DNA of 64,000 nt, taken from positions 3,371 to 67,370 of the forward strand of contig JBHJNL010000127.1 in the NCBI GenBank assembly GCA_050330855.1, read 5' to 3'. The position numbers and the translations under genes were made by a program. Within the stretch, counting starts at the first letter, position 1. Every line of letters begins with the position of its first letter. Below, one piece after another: positions 52,150 to 60,524 of this stretch. Under the pieces are notes generated by a model that made no database searches, was not told where the DNA came from, and saw only the letters and a list, made by a program, of their open reading frames with translations. This DNA comes from RCC1774 sp050330855 (GTDB taxonomy: Bacteria > Cyanobacteriota > Cyanobacteriia > Thermosynechococcales > Thermosynechococcaceae).

Positions 52150-52358
52150 TCAGTCAAAATTAAGATAAATCGCCCACTCAGTAGGCGAAGATTTGACTCT
52201 GGCCCAATGAGACTTCTCTCACATTGAAGGCTCGTGTCGTGCATGAAGTTATTCGGTAAGATTGGTACAGCCTAGTATTCACCATCGCTTGACTCAAGTC
52301 AGTTCCAGGTGACCTTTTCACAAAACAGAGCGAACGATTAAATTAACTCTGCTACCCT

Positions 52359-52760
52359 ATGCAGATCAAAACAGAGCGAATTGAGCAGGATCTTGACTAT
52401 CCTTGCCCCTGCTGTCCCCGTGGTCAGCTCTGCCCCATCACCTTGACTGAGGCGCTGGGGTGTCAAAAGTGCCAAAAGATTTTTGTGATTCAGCCGGGGG
52501 GGTATACGCTGGAGCAGCTCTCAACGCATCCCCATCTGTGGGGTTGGGATGGTCAACGGTGGCGTCCCCTCCATCCGCACTGGCCGGGACGTTCTGTTGT
52601 GATCATAAGTCTAGGGGCGTCTGCTTGTTTACTCTTCATTGGTCTTCTCTTTGCCTCGTCCCTCAACGTTGGGAGTGGAATGCTATGGTGGATTCTCATG
52701 GTTATTGTTGTGATTGTGACCTGTGCCGTTGTGTTGTCCCTGCGATCTCGCCGTTACTAG
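52359..52760 (+). CDS. Zinc-ribbon membrane protein
   Basis: A 133-residue protein with an N-terminal zinc ribbon (CPCC at about 16-19 then CQKC at about 37-40), a middle segment around LGWDGQRWRPL and two C-terminal transmembrane helices ending in basic residues (RSRRY). It is a conserved cyanobacterial type without a known role. It lies 14 bases upstream of proA on the same strand and may be co-transcribed with it. Confidence 0.7.
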   Translation: MQIKTERIEQDLDYPCPCCPRGQLCPITLTEALGCQKCQKIFVIQPGGYTLEQLSTHPHLWGWDGQRWRPLHPHWPGRSVVIISLGASACLLFIGLLFASSLNVGSGMLWWILMVIVVIVTCAVVLSLRSRRY

Positions 52761-52774
52761 CTCTCTTATAATTT

Positions 52775-54043
52775 ATGGATGCGCCCTCAATTCTTGATTT
52801 TTCGGCGACACTGCGCCAAGTGCGTCGCGGGGCGCTGACCCTCAGCAAAACAGATAGTCAAGCTCGCAACCAGGCAATTGAACAGCTAGCCGATGGACTC
52901 AAAAGCCATCAGAACGAGCTATTAGAAGCAAATACACTGGACTTAGAAATGAGTCGGGAGTTGGCCGTGCCCAGTGGGGTGCTCAACTGGCTCAAGCTCA
53001 CCCCAGAACGCCTCAACCGTGTTGGGCTGATTTTAGAGCAATTGGTTCATCTGCCCAATCCGCTCACCAGTGAACAGATGGCGCTACCCACGACCCAGGG
53101 CTATGTACAGGCGGCACCCCTCGGTGTGATTGGGTTTGTTTATGAGACGTTCCCTGAGCTGGCGCTGATCCTCGCCGCCATGTGCTGGAAGACCGGCAAC
53201 GGTCTGTTGCTGCAGGGAGATATTGCCGGTCGAAATTCTAATCAGTTTGTCGTTAATCTGCTGCAAGCCACCCTTGAGCAGGCCGGGCTGCCTAATGTCT
53301 GTGTGCAGGCGCTTCCCAGTGATAGTCGTCGACAGCTCGAACACAACAACTCCGTGCTGCACGACTTGGCCGAGGTGGATCTGATTATTCCCTACGGCAG
53401 ACCCCGCTTTATTGAACAGGTGCATCAACAGTCTAAGACGCCAGCCCTCTGTCCAACTCTGGGCAACTGTTATCTCTATTGGTCTGAATCCTGCGGGAGT
53501 GAACCGGTTAAGACCTTGATCATCGATAGTCATGATGGCTGCCCAGAGGCGATCAATGCCATTGAGAAGGTACTTATACCGCCGAACCTCAAAACATCAC
53601 GGCTGACGCTGCTATGGGGTGCACTCAAAGAACAGGGATTTGAGCTGCGCGGTGATGCTGAGCTGGTGGCAGAGTTCCCTGAGCTAACGCTGGCGACGAA
53701 GGCTGAATGGAGTCAGCCCTATCTGCAAAAGACGATTGCCTTTAAGCGGGTGGCAGATTTGGGGGTCGCGATTCAGTGGATGAATGCTCACAGTCATGGA
53801 CAGGCGGATTGTCTGGTCACCGATTCCTATTCCGAAAGCCGTCAGTTTGCCCTTGATATTCAAAGTTCTACAGCCTATATCAATGCCTCTCCGCGCTTCT
53901 CGCGCCTTGCTGCCGGGGGGCAGGGAACCGTTGCTCTCGGTATCTGTGGTCGCCGCAGTCGGCATTCTGGGGTCATTGATTTACAAACGCTGTTGACGAC
54001 TAAACAGGTCATTCAAGGCAATAGTAGTCTGGGGACGTCGTGA
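52775..54043 (+). CDS. proA: Glutamate-5-semialdehyde dehydrogenase
   Basis: A 422-residue NADPH-dependent enzyme of proline synthesis that reduces gamma-glutamyl phosphate. Seen: APLGVIGFVYETFPELALILAAMCWKTGN, the dinucleotide region and the ASPRFSRLAAGG-type ending, typical of ProA. The expected catalytic cysteine region differs in wording (CPTLGNCYLYW), so the Cys in that segment is taken as the nucleophile. It overlaps tadA by four bases (GTGA), so the two are translationally coupled. Confidence 0.92.
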   Translation: MDAPSILDFSATLRQVRRGALTLSKTDSQARNQAIEQLADGLKSHQNELLEANTLDLEMSRELAVPSGVLNWLKLTPERLNRVGLILEQLVHLPNPLTSEQMALPTTQGYVQAAPLGVIGFVYETFPELALILAAMCWKTGNGLLLQGDIAGRNSNQFVVNLLQATLEQAGLPNVCVQALPSDSRRQLEHNNSVLHDLAEVDLIIPYGRPRFIEQVHQQSKTPALCPTLGNCYLYWSESCGSEPVKTLIIDSHDGCPEAINAIEKVLIPPNLKTSRLTLLWGALKEQGFELRGDAELVAEFPELTLATKAEWSQPYLQKTIAFKRVADLGVAIQWMNAHSHGQADCLVTDSYSESRQFALDIQSSTAYINASPRFSRLAAGGQGTVALGICGRRSRHSGVIDLQTLLTTKQVIQGNSSLGTS

Positions 54044-54504
54044 GTCGGTCCTATCAGGACCACCGTCGTTGGATGGAGCAGGCTGTTGCGATCGCAACCC
54101 AAGCCGGTCAAGTGGGCGAAGTGCCGGTGGGCGCAGTGATCGTGGATGAACAAGATCACTGTGTTGCGATCGCATCCAATCGCCGTCAGCGAGACCGTGA
54201 CCCCACCGCCCATGCTGAGATTCTGGCCCTTCGCGCTGCCGGAGAGCGATTGCAGACCTGGCGATTAAACCACTGCACCCTCTACGTCACCCTTGAACCC
54301 TGCCCGATGTGTGCTGGGGCTATTCTGCAGGCCCGTTTGGGCTTTTTGGTCTATGGGGCCGACGACCCCAAAACTGGAGCGATTCGTACCGCCTTCAATC
54401 TACCCGATAGCGCCTGCTCGACCCATCAACTCCCTAGCTTAGGCGGCATTTTAGAATCAACCTGTCGCCAACAGCTCCAGGATTGGTTTACCCAGCGACG
54501 CTAG
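54040..54504 (+). CDS. tadA: tRNA-specific adenosine deaminase TadA
   Basis: A 154-residue zinc deaminase that converts A34 to inosine in tRNA-Arg(ACG). The metal and catalytic motifs are intact: HAEILAL and PCPMCAGAI, with the family stretch VPVGAVIVD near the N-terminus and VYGADDPKTGA later. The GTG start overlaps the proA stop by four bases. It converges on a small membrane-anchored protein gene. Confidence 0.95.
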   Translation: MSRSYQDHRRWMEQAVAIATQAGQVGEVPVGAVIVDEQDHCVAIASNRRQRDRDPTAHAEILALRAAGERLQTWRLNHCTLYVTLEPCPMCAGAILQARLGFLVYGADDPKTGAIRTAFNLPDSACSTHQLPSLGGILESTCRQQLQDWFTQRR

Positions 54505-54505
54505 A

Positions 54506-54676
54506 CTAAGGCTGAGCCGGAGGCGCTCCCGTTCCTGGGCCTGGAACAACAAAATCAGGTTGGTCCTTAAGCTGCTCAAGGCTAAGATTCACCGCCACAG
54601 ACAACAGCCCGCCAAAGACTAAGGTCAGGAGCAAACAGCCAACGCTTGCCAGTAGGATCTGCTGCTTGAGGCGCAT
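54506..54676 (-). CDS. Small 56-residue membrane-anchored protein
   Basis: An intact frame read directly: MRLKQQILLASVGCLLLTLVFGG is a basic start with one transmembrane helix, followed by a short soluble part rich in Leu and Asp and a Pro/Gly tail (VPGPGTGAPPAQP). I do not recognise the family. It lies in the gap between tadA and the glycosyltransferase gene on the minus strand, and its stop falls two bases after the tadA stop. Confidence 0.5.
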   Translation of the reverse strand: MRLKQQILLASVGCLLLTLVFGGLLSVAVNLSLEQLKDQPDFVVPGPGTGAPPAQP

Positions 54677-54681
54677 CCTTA

Positions 54682-54709
54682 ATTACCGATTACCGATTAC
54701 CGATTACCC
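54682..54709. repeat. Heptamer tandem repeat ATTACCG
   Basis: Three exact tandem copies of ATTACCG (54682, 54689, 54696) and a fourth with one change (ATTACCC). This is the short tandemly repeated repetitive (STRR) type of sequence described in cyanobacterial intergenic regions. It lies between the small membrane protein gene and the glycosyltransferase stop. Confidence 0.9.
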
Positions 54710-54710
54710 A

Positions 54711-56129
54711 TTATTCCTGAATACAAACCTCGCCAGCCCCCTGGTGCATTGTCTTCACCCACTTGAGGCGCTTGGGCCGCACAGACATCCGAGCCATGGC
54801 GCTGGCGACCACCACAAACCAGTGGCACATGTACAAGGTTCCACGCACGGTCTGAATCGCGAGTACCCAAGGTCGAAAGGGCTGCTGCTGCTGCCGCCGC
54901 ACCCGATCTAAGCCAGCCCACATACCCACAACCGATAACCCCAGCGTGATGCCGGTGATGGGCGTTAGTAACGGAAGCTGGTTTCGCGTTGTGGCCATCA
55001 GCAGATCAGGGACTGCCGCTGACGGCAGAAAATATTGGGTGATCCAGAACATCAGTAGGTCAATGGATTTGCGAAACCCAAGCCGATTGCGAATTAAGAG
55101 GGGCCAATAGTCTAAGTAGCGCTGATAGCCACCCTCGGCCCAGCGATTGCGCTGGTGCCACAGAGAGACCGCACGGGTGACGCCTTCTTCTTGAACCGCA
55201 GGCTGCAGCAAGAAATCAATATCCCATTCGCTCAGATGCAGGCGCAGGGTCAGGTCAAGATCGTCTGTAATGGTTTCCTCATTCCAGCCACCGCATTGCT
55301 CTAGCGCAGTACGCCGAACAAACTGACCGTTGCCCCGCAGTTCGCCAATGCCACCTAGGGCAATCCGGCGCTGTTGCCAAAAGGCATCAAGGATCATCTC
55401 GGCGCTTTGGCCTTTGGTCCAGAAGTTGGTTTGAGTATTTGCGATCGCTTTTCTAACCTGCACGGCCCCCACCCGCTCCCGCTCAAAGAAGGGCACCACC
55501 TGACGGAGTAAATCGCCTGTGACCCTGGCGTCGGCATCAAACACGCCAATAATGTCTCCCTTTGTCAACGGCAGCACTTGGTTAAGCGCGCCAGACTTAC
55601 CGCCCCCCTCATTTGCTGAGCGGCGTTTAAGCTGCAGTTGCGGGTACTGTTGCCTGAGTGACTGCAGAACTGGGGATGTCTCGTCGGTGCTGTTATCATC
55701 AATCACCCATAGCTCATAGCGACTAGAGGGATAATCTAAGGCACAGAGGGTTTCCACCAACTCGCGAATCACAGCCGCCTCGTTCTTGGCAGCCACGAGC
55801 AGCGAAATATAGGGGTAGTCAGCCTCAGGTAAATCTGAATCAAGAGGCTCTGGCATCGGCACCGCTCTGGCCCGGAGTAGGCGAAAGGCATGAACCCCCA
55901 TCAGGGTGGTAACGCCAAAGACAATCCACACCCCCCCTGACATCAAATGTAGGGCAATGGTACTGCTCCAGACCATCGCCAGCATCAGAGCAGCCTTGCG
56001 GCGACGGCCCTCCCCGCTAGGATAGTCCAGCCCCTCCTCCTCAGCGAGGGCCGCAGCCTCTAGCAATACCGTGTCGAGAGACTTAGGCGTGCTGCAGGAA
56101 TCGCTTTCGGGCCAGGAATTCTCCGGCAT
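54711..56129 (-). CDS. Family 2 glycosyltransferase, membrane-bound
   Basis: A 472-residue processive-type GT2. The N-terminal two hydrophobic helices (about 55-85) lead into a GT-A domain with YISLLVAAKNEAAVIRELV, ELWVIDDNSTDET, GVFDADARV, a TDDLDL motif and a QxxRW-type motif HQRNRW, followed by three or four transmembrane helices. These are the features of cellulose/hyaluronan synthase-like enzymes that make or export a polysaccharide. The start overlaps the end of the upstream radical SAM gene by 47 bases, an unusually long coupling. Confidence 0.88.
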   Translation of the reverse strand: MPENSWPESDSCSTPKSLDTVLLEAAALAEEEGLDYPSGEGRRRKAALMLAMVWSSTIALHLMSGGVWIVFGVTTLMGVHAFRLLRARAVPMPEPLDSDLPEADYPYISLLVAAKNEAAVIRELVETLCALDYPSSRYELWVIDDNSTDETSPVLQSLRQQYPQLQLKRRSANEGGGKSGALNQVLPLTKGDIIGVFDADARVTGDLLRQVVPFFERERVGAVQVRKAIANTQTNFWTKGQSAEMILDAFWQQRRIALGGIGELRGNGQFVRRTALEQCGGWNEETITDDLDLTLRLHLSEWDIDFLLQPAVQEEGVTRAVSLWHQRNRWAEGGYQRYLDYWPLLIRNRLGFRKSIDLLMFWITQYFLPSAAVPDLLMATTRNQLPLLTPITGITLGLSVVGMWAGLDRVRRQQQQPFRPWVLAIQTVRGTLYMCHWFVVVASAMARMSVRPKRLKWVKTMHQGAGEVCIQE

Positions 56130-57057
56130 AGGTCACTTGATTTAACAACCAGTACTTATCAACACCTTTAGAAAAGCTCGGGATTAAGTAGCACCACACG
56201 GTGCACCCATCACAGACCGATAGCTTTCCCTGCGATTGTCGGTATTCTTCTACTATCTCTGATTCTCGATAGAGGTCGTAGAGATTGCCGTCAATGGAGA
56301 CGCCCTCCTGGGCGAAATGGTAACAGGGCAGCAACAGCTCGTCATTGGGCGAAATCGCAATCACCGCATCCACCGCTTTACAGCGGGGCTTCTCAACATC
56401 ATTGCCTCCGGCTCTGATGAATTCTAAGGCTGCTTTGTTGTAGCCAAGATTAGGATGCTGCCGCGCACTACTCTCAATGGCCGCCACAATTTCAGGCGTA
56501 GGATTTTTTTTGTCATTGTAGTTACTGTGGGCCGTAAAGGCAGGGTTAAGCCAGACCCGAACCCCCAGACGCTGACCGAGTTCAGCCACTTCGTGCAGAC
56601 GATTGTAGTTTTGTGCTGTCACCGTATGGTTCAGGACTGGATATTCTGCCAACTCAAGGGCAAGCTGCACCGACTCAACCAAGGTGTCAAAAATTTGAAC
56701 GCCCCGCGATTGATCATGGGTCTCAGCATCACCGCCATCGAGAGAAAAATTGAGAAAATCAACCAGGCCACGAATCTCCTGTGCTTTTTGAGGATAGAGA
56801 ATCGTATTGGTGGTCATGCTGGTGTAAAAGCCCAGCTCCTTAGCGGTTTGATAGATAATCCCTACATCAGAGCGCAAAAGAGGTTCGCCGCCGGTAAAGT
56901 CGATGTACTTAACGCCGAGTCGCTTTAGGTCGTTTAAATTGTGAATAATGGTCTCTAGGCACGCTTCTTGCCCAGGTTCTAAGGACCAAATGTCGCAGAA
57001 ATGACAGCGGGCATTACAGCGATAGGTTAGGTAATAGTTCGCAACTAAAGGTGCCAT
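56083..57057 (-). CDS. Radical SAM protein with SPASM-type tail
   Basis: A 324-residue radical SAM enzyme. The cluster motif is CNARCHFC (CxxxCxxC), followed by the family's GGEPLL motif in FTGGEPLLR. The C-terminal third has further cysteines (CDGCTVWC) that could bind a second FeS cluster, as in SPASM/Twitch proteins. Its product is unknown. It is transcribed just upstream of the GT2 gene and overlaps it, so it probably modifies something in the same glycan or lipid pathway. No peptide substrate gene is apparent nearby. Confidence 0.82.
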   Translation of the reverse strand: MAPLVANYYLTYRCNARCHFCDIWSLEPGQEACLETIIHNLNDLKRLGVKYIDFTGGEPLLRSDVGIIYQTAKELGFYTSMTTNTILYPQKAQEIRGLVDFLNFSLDGGDAETHDQSRGVQIFDTLVESVQLALELAEYPVLNHTVTAQNYNRLHEVAELGQRLGVRVWLNPAFTAHSNYNDKKNPTPEIVAAIESSARQHPNLGYNKAALEFIRAGGNDVEKPRCKAVDAVIAISPNDELLLPCYHFAQEGVSIDGNLYDLYRESEIVEEYRQSQGKLSVCDGCTVWCYLIPSFSKGVDKYWLLNQVTYAGEFLARKRFLQHA

Positions 57058-57359
57058 CGTGCTTAATTGACCGTTAGGGTGACAACTGCGGCTGCAGCAT
57101 TTTTGTAGATAGACAAGGGTCTTGACTCATCTAGGGGAGGAACATAAACTCACTGCGGCCCTCCTCACGTATACCATAAAGTTAAGTTAAGAATCCCTCT
57201 AGTCTTAATTCTTGAACAGGGACGCCCTCTCTCTATTTTGCAAGTGAGCCGTCATTCTTTAGCAGGAAATTTGGAGCGGCCCGCAAGAATCAAGAGGCAT
57301 TGGCCCATACTCTGTATAGAGAGATATTTCAATGCATCGTCTGTAAGGATCCTTAATCT
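57058..57359. other. Divergent intergenic region, radical SAM / ebsA-like
   Basis: No gene is visible. A GGGGAGGAACATAAAC stretch lies near 57136 without a following frame. An imperfect inverted repeat TTAAGTTAAGAAT / TCTTAATTCTT is near 57180-57215. I see no further structure. Confidence 0.35.
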
Positions 57360-57743
57360 ATGGCTGCTGTAATCGAAACGATTCAACCTGCCCTGCCCAG
57401 AGACGTTAACGTTTATCTGCCCTACTACCAGGGCAGCAACAAGCGTGATTTATTGCCGTTGGCGATCGCGCTTTATCAGCACGGCAACTTAGAGGGGCAC
57501 CGGGGAATTGAAGGGGGAGACAATATTCCCTTTGTATCGACCTGGAATGTCTCTAGCCTCCCGGCGGACCTAACTCGCTGTCGGATGCAGTTTGATAGCG
57601 ACTCCGATTTAAGCTACGAAATGACGATCACTAACTTTGAGTTTATTGGGTTCTTGATTGAGGTGATTACGAACTATCGTCGGTCTAAAGTTGCGGACTT
57701 CCCGAAGACCTTTTATCGTAAGCTTTTAAAGCTAGAAGATTGA
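57360..57743 (+). CDS. ebsA: EbsA-like type IV pilus biogenesis protein
   Basis: A 127-residue cytoplasmic protein. The pattern VNVYLPYYQGSNKRDLLPLAIALYQ, EGHRGIEGGDNIPF and SLPADLTRCRMQF matches my recollection of cyanobacterial EbsA, which works with PilB in type IV pilus assembly and biofilm control. A GGATCC-type gap precedes the ATG with only a weak ribosome binding site. It lies 34 bases before the DRTGG-domain gene and is likely co-transcribed. The name is given at moderate confidence. Confidence 0.75.
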   Translation: MAAVIETIQPALPRDVNVYLPYYQGSNKRDLLPLAIALYQHGNLEGHRGIEGGDNIPFVSTWNVSSLPADLTRCRMQFDSDSDLSYEMTITNFEFIGFLIEVITNYRRSKVADFPKTFYRKLLKLED

Positions 57744-57777
57744 GTATCGCTCACCCAACTAAGATAGGGATATTGCA

Positions 57778-58854
57778 GTGAAGCATTTGCTGATTGGCTC
57801 ACTAGAGGCTTACAGCGGTAAGTCGGCCACGGTTTTAGGGTTGGCGAAGTCGCTGCTCTCCAAGGGACTCAAGATTTCTTACGGCAAGCCCCTAAGTACC
57901 TTCTCGACCTCTGCACCGGCCAATGGCATTGATGAAGATATCGACTTTTTAAAGCAAACGCTGAATCTGAAGGACGATCAGCTGCGCCCCACGGTGCTTT
58001 GGTTGGATACTGCCCATTTACTTGAGCGGATGCAGGGTGAAGATCAGTTCGACTACCAGCAACAGCTCACTCAATATTGCGACATGCAAAAGAGTGATCT
58101 GGTGATATTAGAGGGGCCGAGTACGCTTCACCAGGGTCAGATTTTTGATTTATCTTTAGCCCAAATGGCTGCAGGGGTCGATTCTGAGATTGTTTTGGTG
58201 ATGCGGGGACATTCGCCTAAGTGTGTCGATGCCTTACTGGATGCGAAGCAACGACTGGGCGATCGCCTCATCGGCGTTTTGATTAATGATATTCCCCAGG
58301 CGCAGTTTGAAGTGTTTTCTAAACAAGTGAAACCCTTTTTAGAATCGCAACAGATTGCGGTGCTAGGTTTAATGCCCTTTAGCTCACTGCTGCGGAGCGT
58401 CAGTGTTGCAGAGCTAGTTGACCAACTTCAGGCAGAGGTCTTGTGCTGTGACAATCGCCTAGGCCTGATGGTGGAGCAGCTTACGATTGGGGCCATGAAC
58501 GTTAATTCAGCCCTCCAATATTTTCATAAGGCGGTCAATATGGCGGTGGTCACCGGTAGCGCCCGGACCGATCTACAACTTGCCGCGTTAGAAGCCTCCA
58601 CGCAGTGCCTGATTCTAACGGGACGATTTGCCCCCCACGCCCTTGTGCTCAATCGCGCAAAGGATCTGGAGATTCCCATACTATTGGTGGATTCTGATAC
58701 GTTAACGACGGTGGAAATTGTGGATCGGGCCTTTGGTCAGGTGCGGCTCCATGAGGCAGTCAAGGTGGACTGTATTGAAAAAATGTTTGCCCAGCATTTT
58801 GACCTTGAGCGTTTACTCACCTTATTGGACCTTGAACCGGCGCTATCGGTGTGA
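57778..58854 (+). CDS. P-loop/DRTGG phosphotransacetylase-family protein
   Basis: A 358-residue protein of the phosphotransacetylase-family (N-terminal AAA_26 plus DRTGG) type. The N-terminal P-loop reads GSLEAYSGKSATVLG, and a VLINDIPQAQFEVF segment follows; the central and C-terminal parts form the DRTGG-like domain (MNVNSALQYFHKAVNMAVVTG). It resembles the regulatory half of PTA or BioD-like enzymes without the catalytic transacetylase. The function is unknown. Its stop overlaps the start of the Trp-rich gene by four bases. Confidence 0.8.
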   Translation: MKHLLIGSLEAYSGKSATVLGLAKSLLSKGLKISYGKPLSTFSTSAPANGIDEDIDFLKQTLNLKDDQLRPTVLWLDTAHLLERMQGEDQFDYQQQLTQYCDMQKSDLVILEGPSTLHQGQIFDLSLAQMAAGVDSEIVLVMRGHSPKCVDALLDAKQRLGDRLIGVLINDIPQAQFEVFSKQVKPFLESQQIAVLGLMPFSSLLRSVSVAELVDQLQAEVLCCDNRLGLMVEQLTIGAMNVNSALQYFHKAVNMAVVTGSARTDLQLAALEASTQCLILTGRFAPHALVLNRAKDLEIPILLVDSDTLTTVEIVDRAFGQVRLHEAVKVDCIEKMFAQHFDLERLLTLLDLEPALSV

Positions 58855-59081
58855 AGAAACAGCGATTCCCTCATTTATTGGGATCAAAGTGGACTGCCCG
58901 AGAGTCTACCTTTGGCTGGCGGCATTTTCGCGTCATTAATCGCAAGACCGAAGGCAAGCTTATTTTTGCCGAGCTGGTATCGGCCTGTGACTCCACGGTC
59001 AAATTTTGGACTAGTGCGAAGTCATTGTGCGATCGCGACCTCTGGCAACCGGGCTGGAAAACCCTAGAAGAGCAACGCTAA
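58851..59081 (+). CDS. TIGR02450 family Trp-rich protein
   Basis: A 76-residue basic protein of the small Trp-rich TIGR02450 family found in cyanobacteria, with KWTARESTFGWRHFRVI and LWQPGW motifs. The function is unknown. The GTG start overlaps the DRTGG gene stop (GTGA), so the two are coupled. Its end overlaps the convergent SUI1-like gene by four bases. Confidence 0.9.
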   Translation: MKKQRFPHLLGSKWTARESTFGWRHFRVINRKTEGKLIFAELVSACDSTVKFWTSAKSLCDRDLWQPGWKTLEEQR

Positions 59082-59422
59082 CCCCCGCTTATCTTGACGG
59101 GGTACCCCAGCTTTTTCAGCACTTCAGCGAGTTTCTGGCTGTGGTCACCTTGAATTTCAATGCTTTGATCTTTGAGAGTGCCACCGCTGCCGCACTGGCT
59201 TTTGAGCTGCTTTGCCAGCTCGGTGAGTTTTTCTGCTGAGGTCTGGAAGCCACTCACCACTGTCACTGTTTTGCCCTTGCGACCCTTGCGAGAGGCTTGT
59301 ACGGTCAGCTTTTGCTCTGCAATGGGTGGATCGTCGGGGCGAGAGGTGGCTTTGGCTTGGGGAGAGCTAAATTCACTGTAAACGGCGCGATCTGTGGCAG
59401 ATTTTTGTTGGGAGCGTTTCAT
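59078..59422 (-). CDS. SUI1/eIF1-like translation factor (YciH)
   Basis: A 114-residue protein with a basic, disordered N-terminus and a C-terminal SUI1 domain (about 35-114). Seen: VQASRKGRKGKTVTVVSGF and CGSGGTLKDQSIEIQGDH, the family signature. Bacterial members (YciH) influence start-codon fidelity during initiation. The protein is common in cyanobacteria. It converges with the Trp-rich gene. About 290 bases upstream, to pcyA, hold no gene that I can see. Confidence 0.93.
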   Translation of the reverse strand: MKRSQQKSATDRAVYSEFSSPQAKATSRPDDPPIAEQKLTVQASRKGRKGKTVTVVSGFQTSAEKLTELAKQLKSQCGSGGTLKDQSIEIQGDHSQKLAEVLKKLGYPVKISGG

Positions 59423-59709
59423 GATTGCAGAGGGGAGTGCTATAGTCCGTGACCAATTCTAAAGACGTGAGGAGAATACTGATTTTACGGTGGGGAGTGA
59501 GTGTGCCCATTGTTCAATAACATCTAATGCCTATCGTCGAACGATCCCGGACGTTTAAGAATTTTTGAGCATGATTCTTGTATGCTCTTGATGCATCTGA
59601 AACCATATCTTTAAAAGTGAGAGCCGGAGCCTATAGAGGAAAACCCTGCTAGAAAGATGCGTCTCAAAGCGCTGCAGATGCTGAGGTGAGGTGAGATCCC
59701 CGCACAAGA

Positions 59710-60429
59710 TTAGCGTTCAGGTAAATCGAACAAAACGTTGGTCATGTAGCGTTCAGCCCAGTCTACCCCAAAGGCTTTTTCTAGAATGCGTCGGGTTTTA
59801 TCATTTTGCTGCTGCTGGCTACAGTAGCGTTGCTGACCTACTAAAGTCTGCTCTTGGTGCTCTGGCGTAGAGGGGGTTGCGATCGCACATTCACAATGCA
59901 CCTGTAAAAAAGCCCTAACCCGTTCAATAAACTGCTGTTCTTCAGCTTCACCTTGTGGACGGATAAAAAAGCAAAACTCAGAAAAGATATCGCCCCACTC
60001 CGGTAGGTCGCGCGGTTGTGAAAAAGTTGGCTGGGGTAAAGCGCTGAGCTTGTGCTGATAGGCCTCTGGTAACTTGCGGTCGGCAGAGATGGGAGAGAGA
60101 TCTGCGATCGCAGTGCTCACCTGTCCCCGTCCTGCCACAATGTCAGTCCCAAACATTGGTAGATTATAATTCGGGTCCGGAAACATGACACAGTGCAGAA
60201 TGTCTAGTCCAGTCCCCACCTGAGCCAGCTCAAGATGCAGCTTTCGAAACTGAGGTGTTTGATAGCAGCGATTGTCAATCACCAGCCGCTCCCCCTCTAA
60301 TCGACCTTCTACATACCCTAGGTCGTCCGGCAACGTATAGGGGGAAAGCTGAAGATATTGTTGCCAAGTAGACTCAATGACATTGGTAAGTTGCTGAATG
60401 AGTGAATGTTGCTGTTCCCTTAATGACAT
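59710..60429 (-). CDS. pcyA: Phycocyanobilin:ferredoxin oxidoreductase
   Basis: A 239-residue ferredoxin-dependent bilin reductase that converts biliverdin IXa to phycocyanobilin, the chromophore of phycobiliproteins and phytochromes. The active-site region is intact: LHCVMFPDPNYNLPMFGTDIV holds the conserved His and Asp used for bilin protonation, and EFCFFIRP and the closing ERYMTNVLFD are family features. The length is usual. It shows the organism makes bilin pigments. Confidence 0.96.
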   Translation of the reverse strand: MSLREQQHSLIQQLTNVIESTWQQYLQLSPYTLPDDLGYVEGRLEGERLVIDNRCYQTPQFRKLHLELAQVGTGLDILHCVMFPDPNYNLPMFGTDIVAGRGQVSTAIADLSPISADRKLPEAYQHKLSALPQPTFSQPRDLPEWGDIFSEFCFFIRPQGEAEEQQFIERVRAFLQVHCECAIATPSTPEHQEQTLVGQQRYCSQQQQNDKTRRILEKAFGVDWAERYMTNVLFDLPER

Positions 60430-60524
60430 AGATGCTTTACAGGCAGGGCAATCTCATCAGCGTAGCAGGATTATATCGAGTTGAGAAGGTTTATCTATGG
60501 TCCGACAACAGCCTCTACAGAAAC

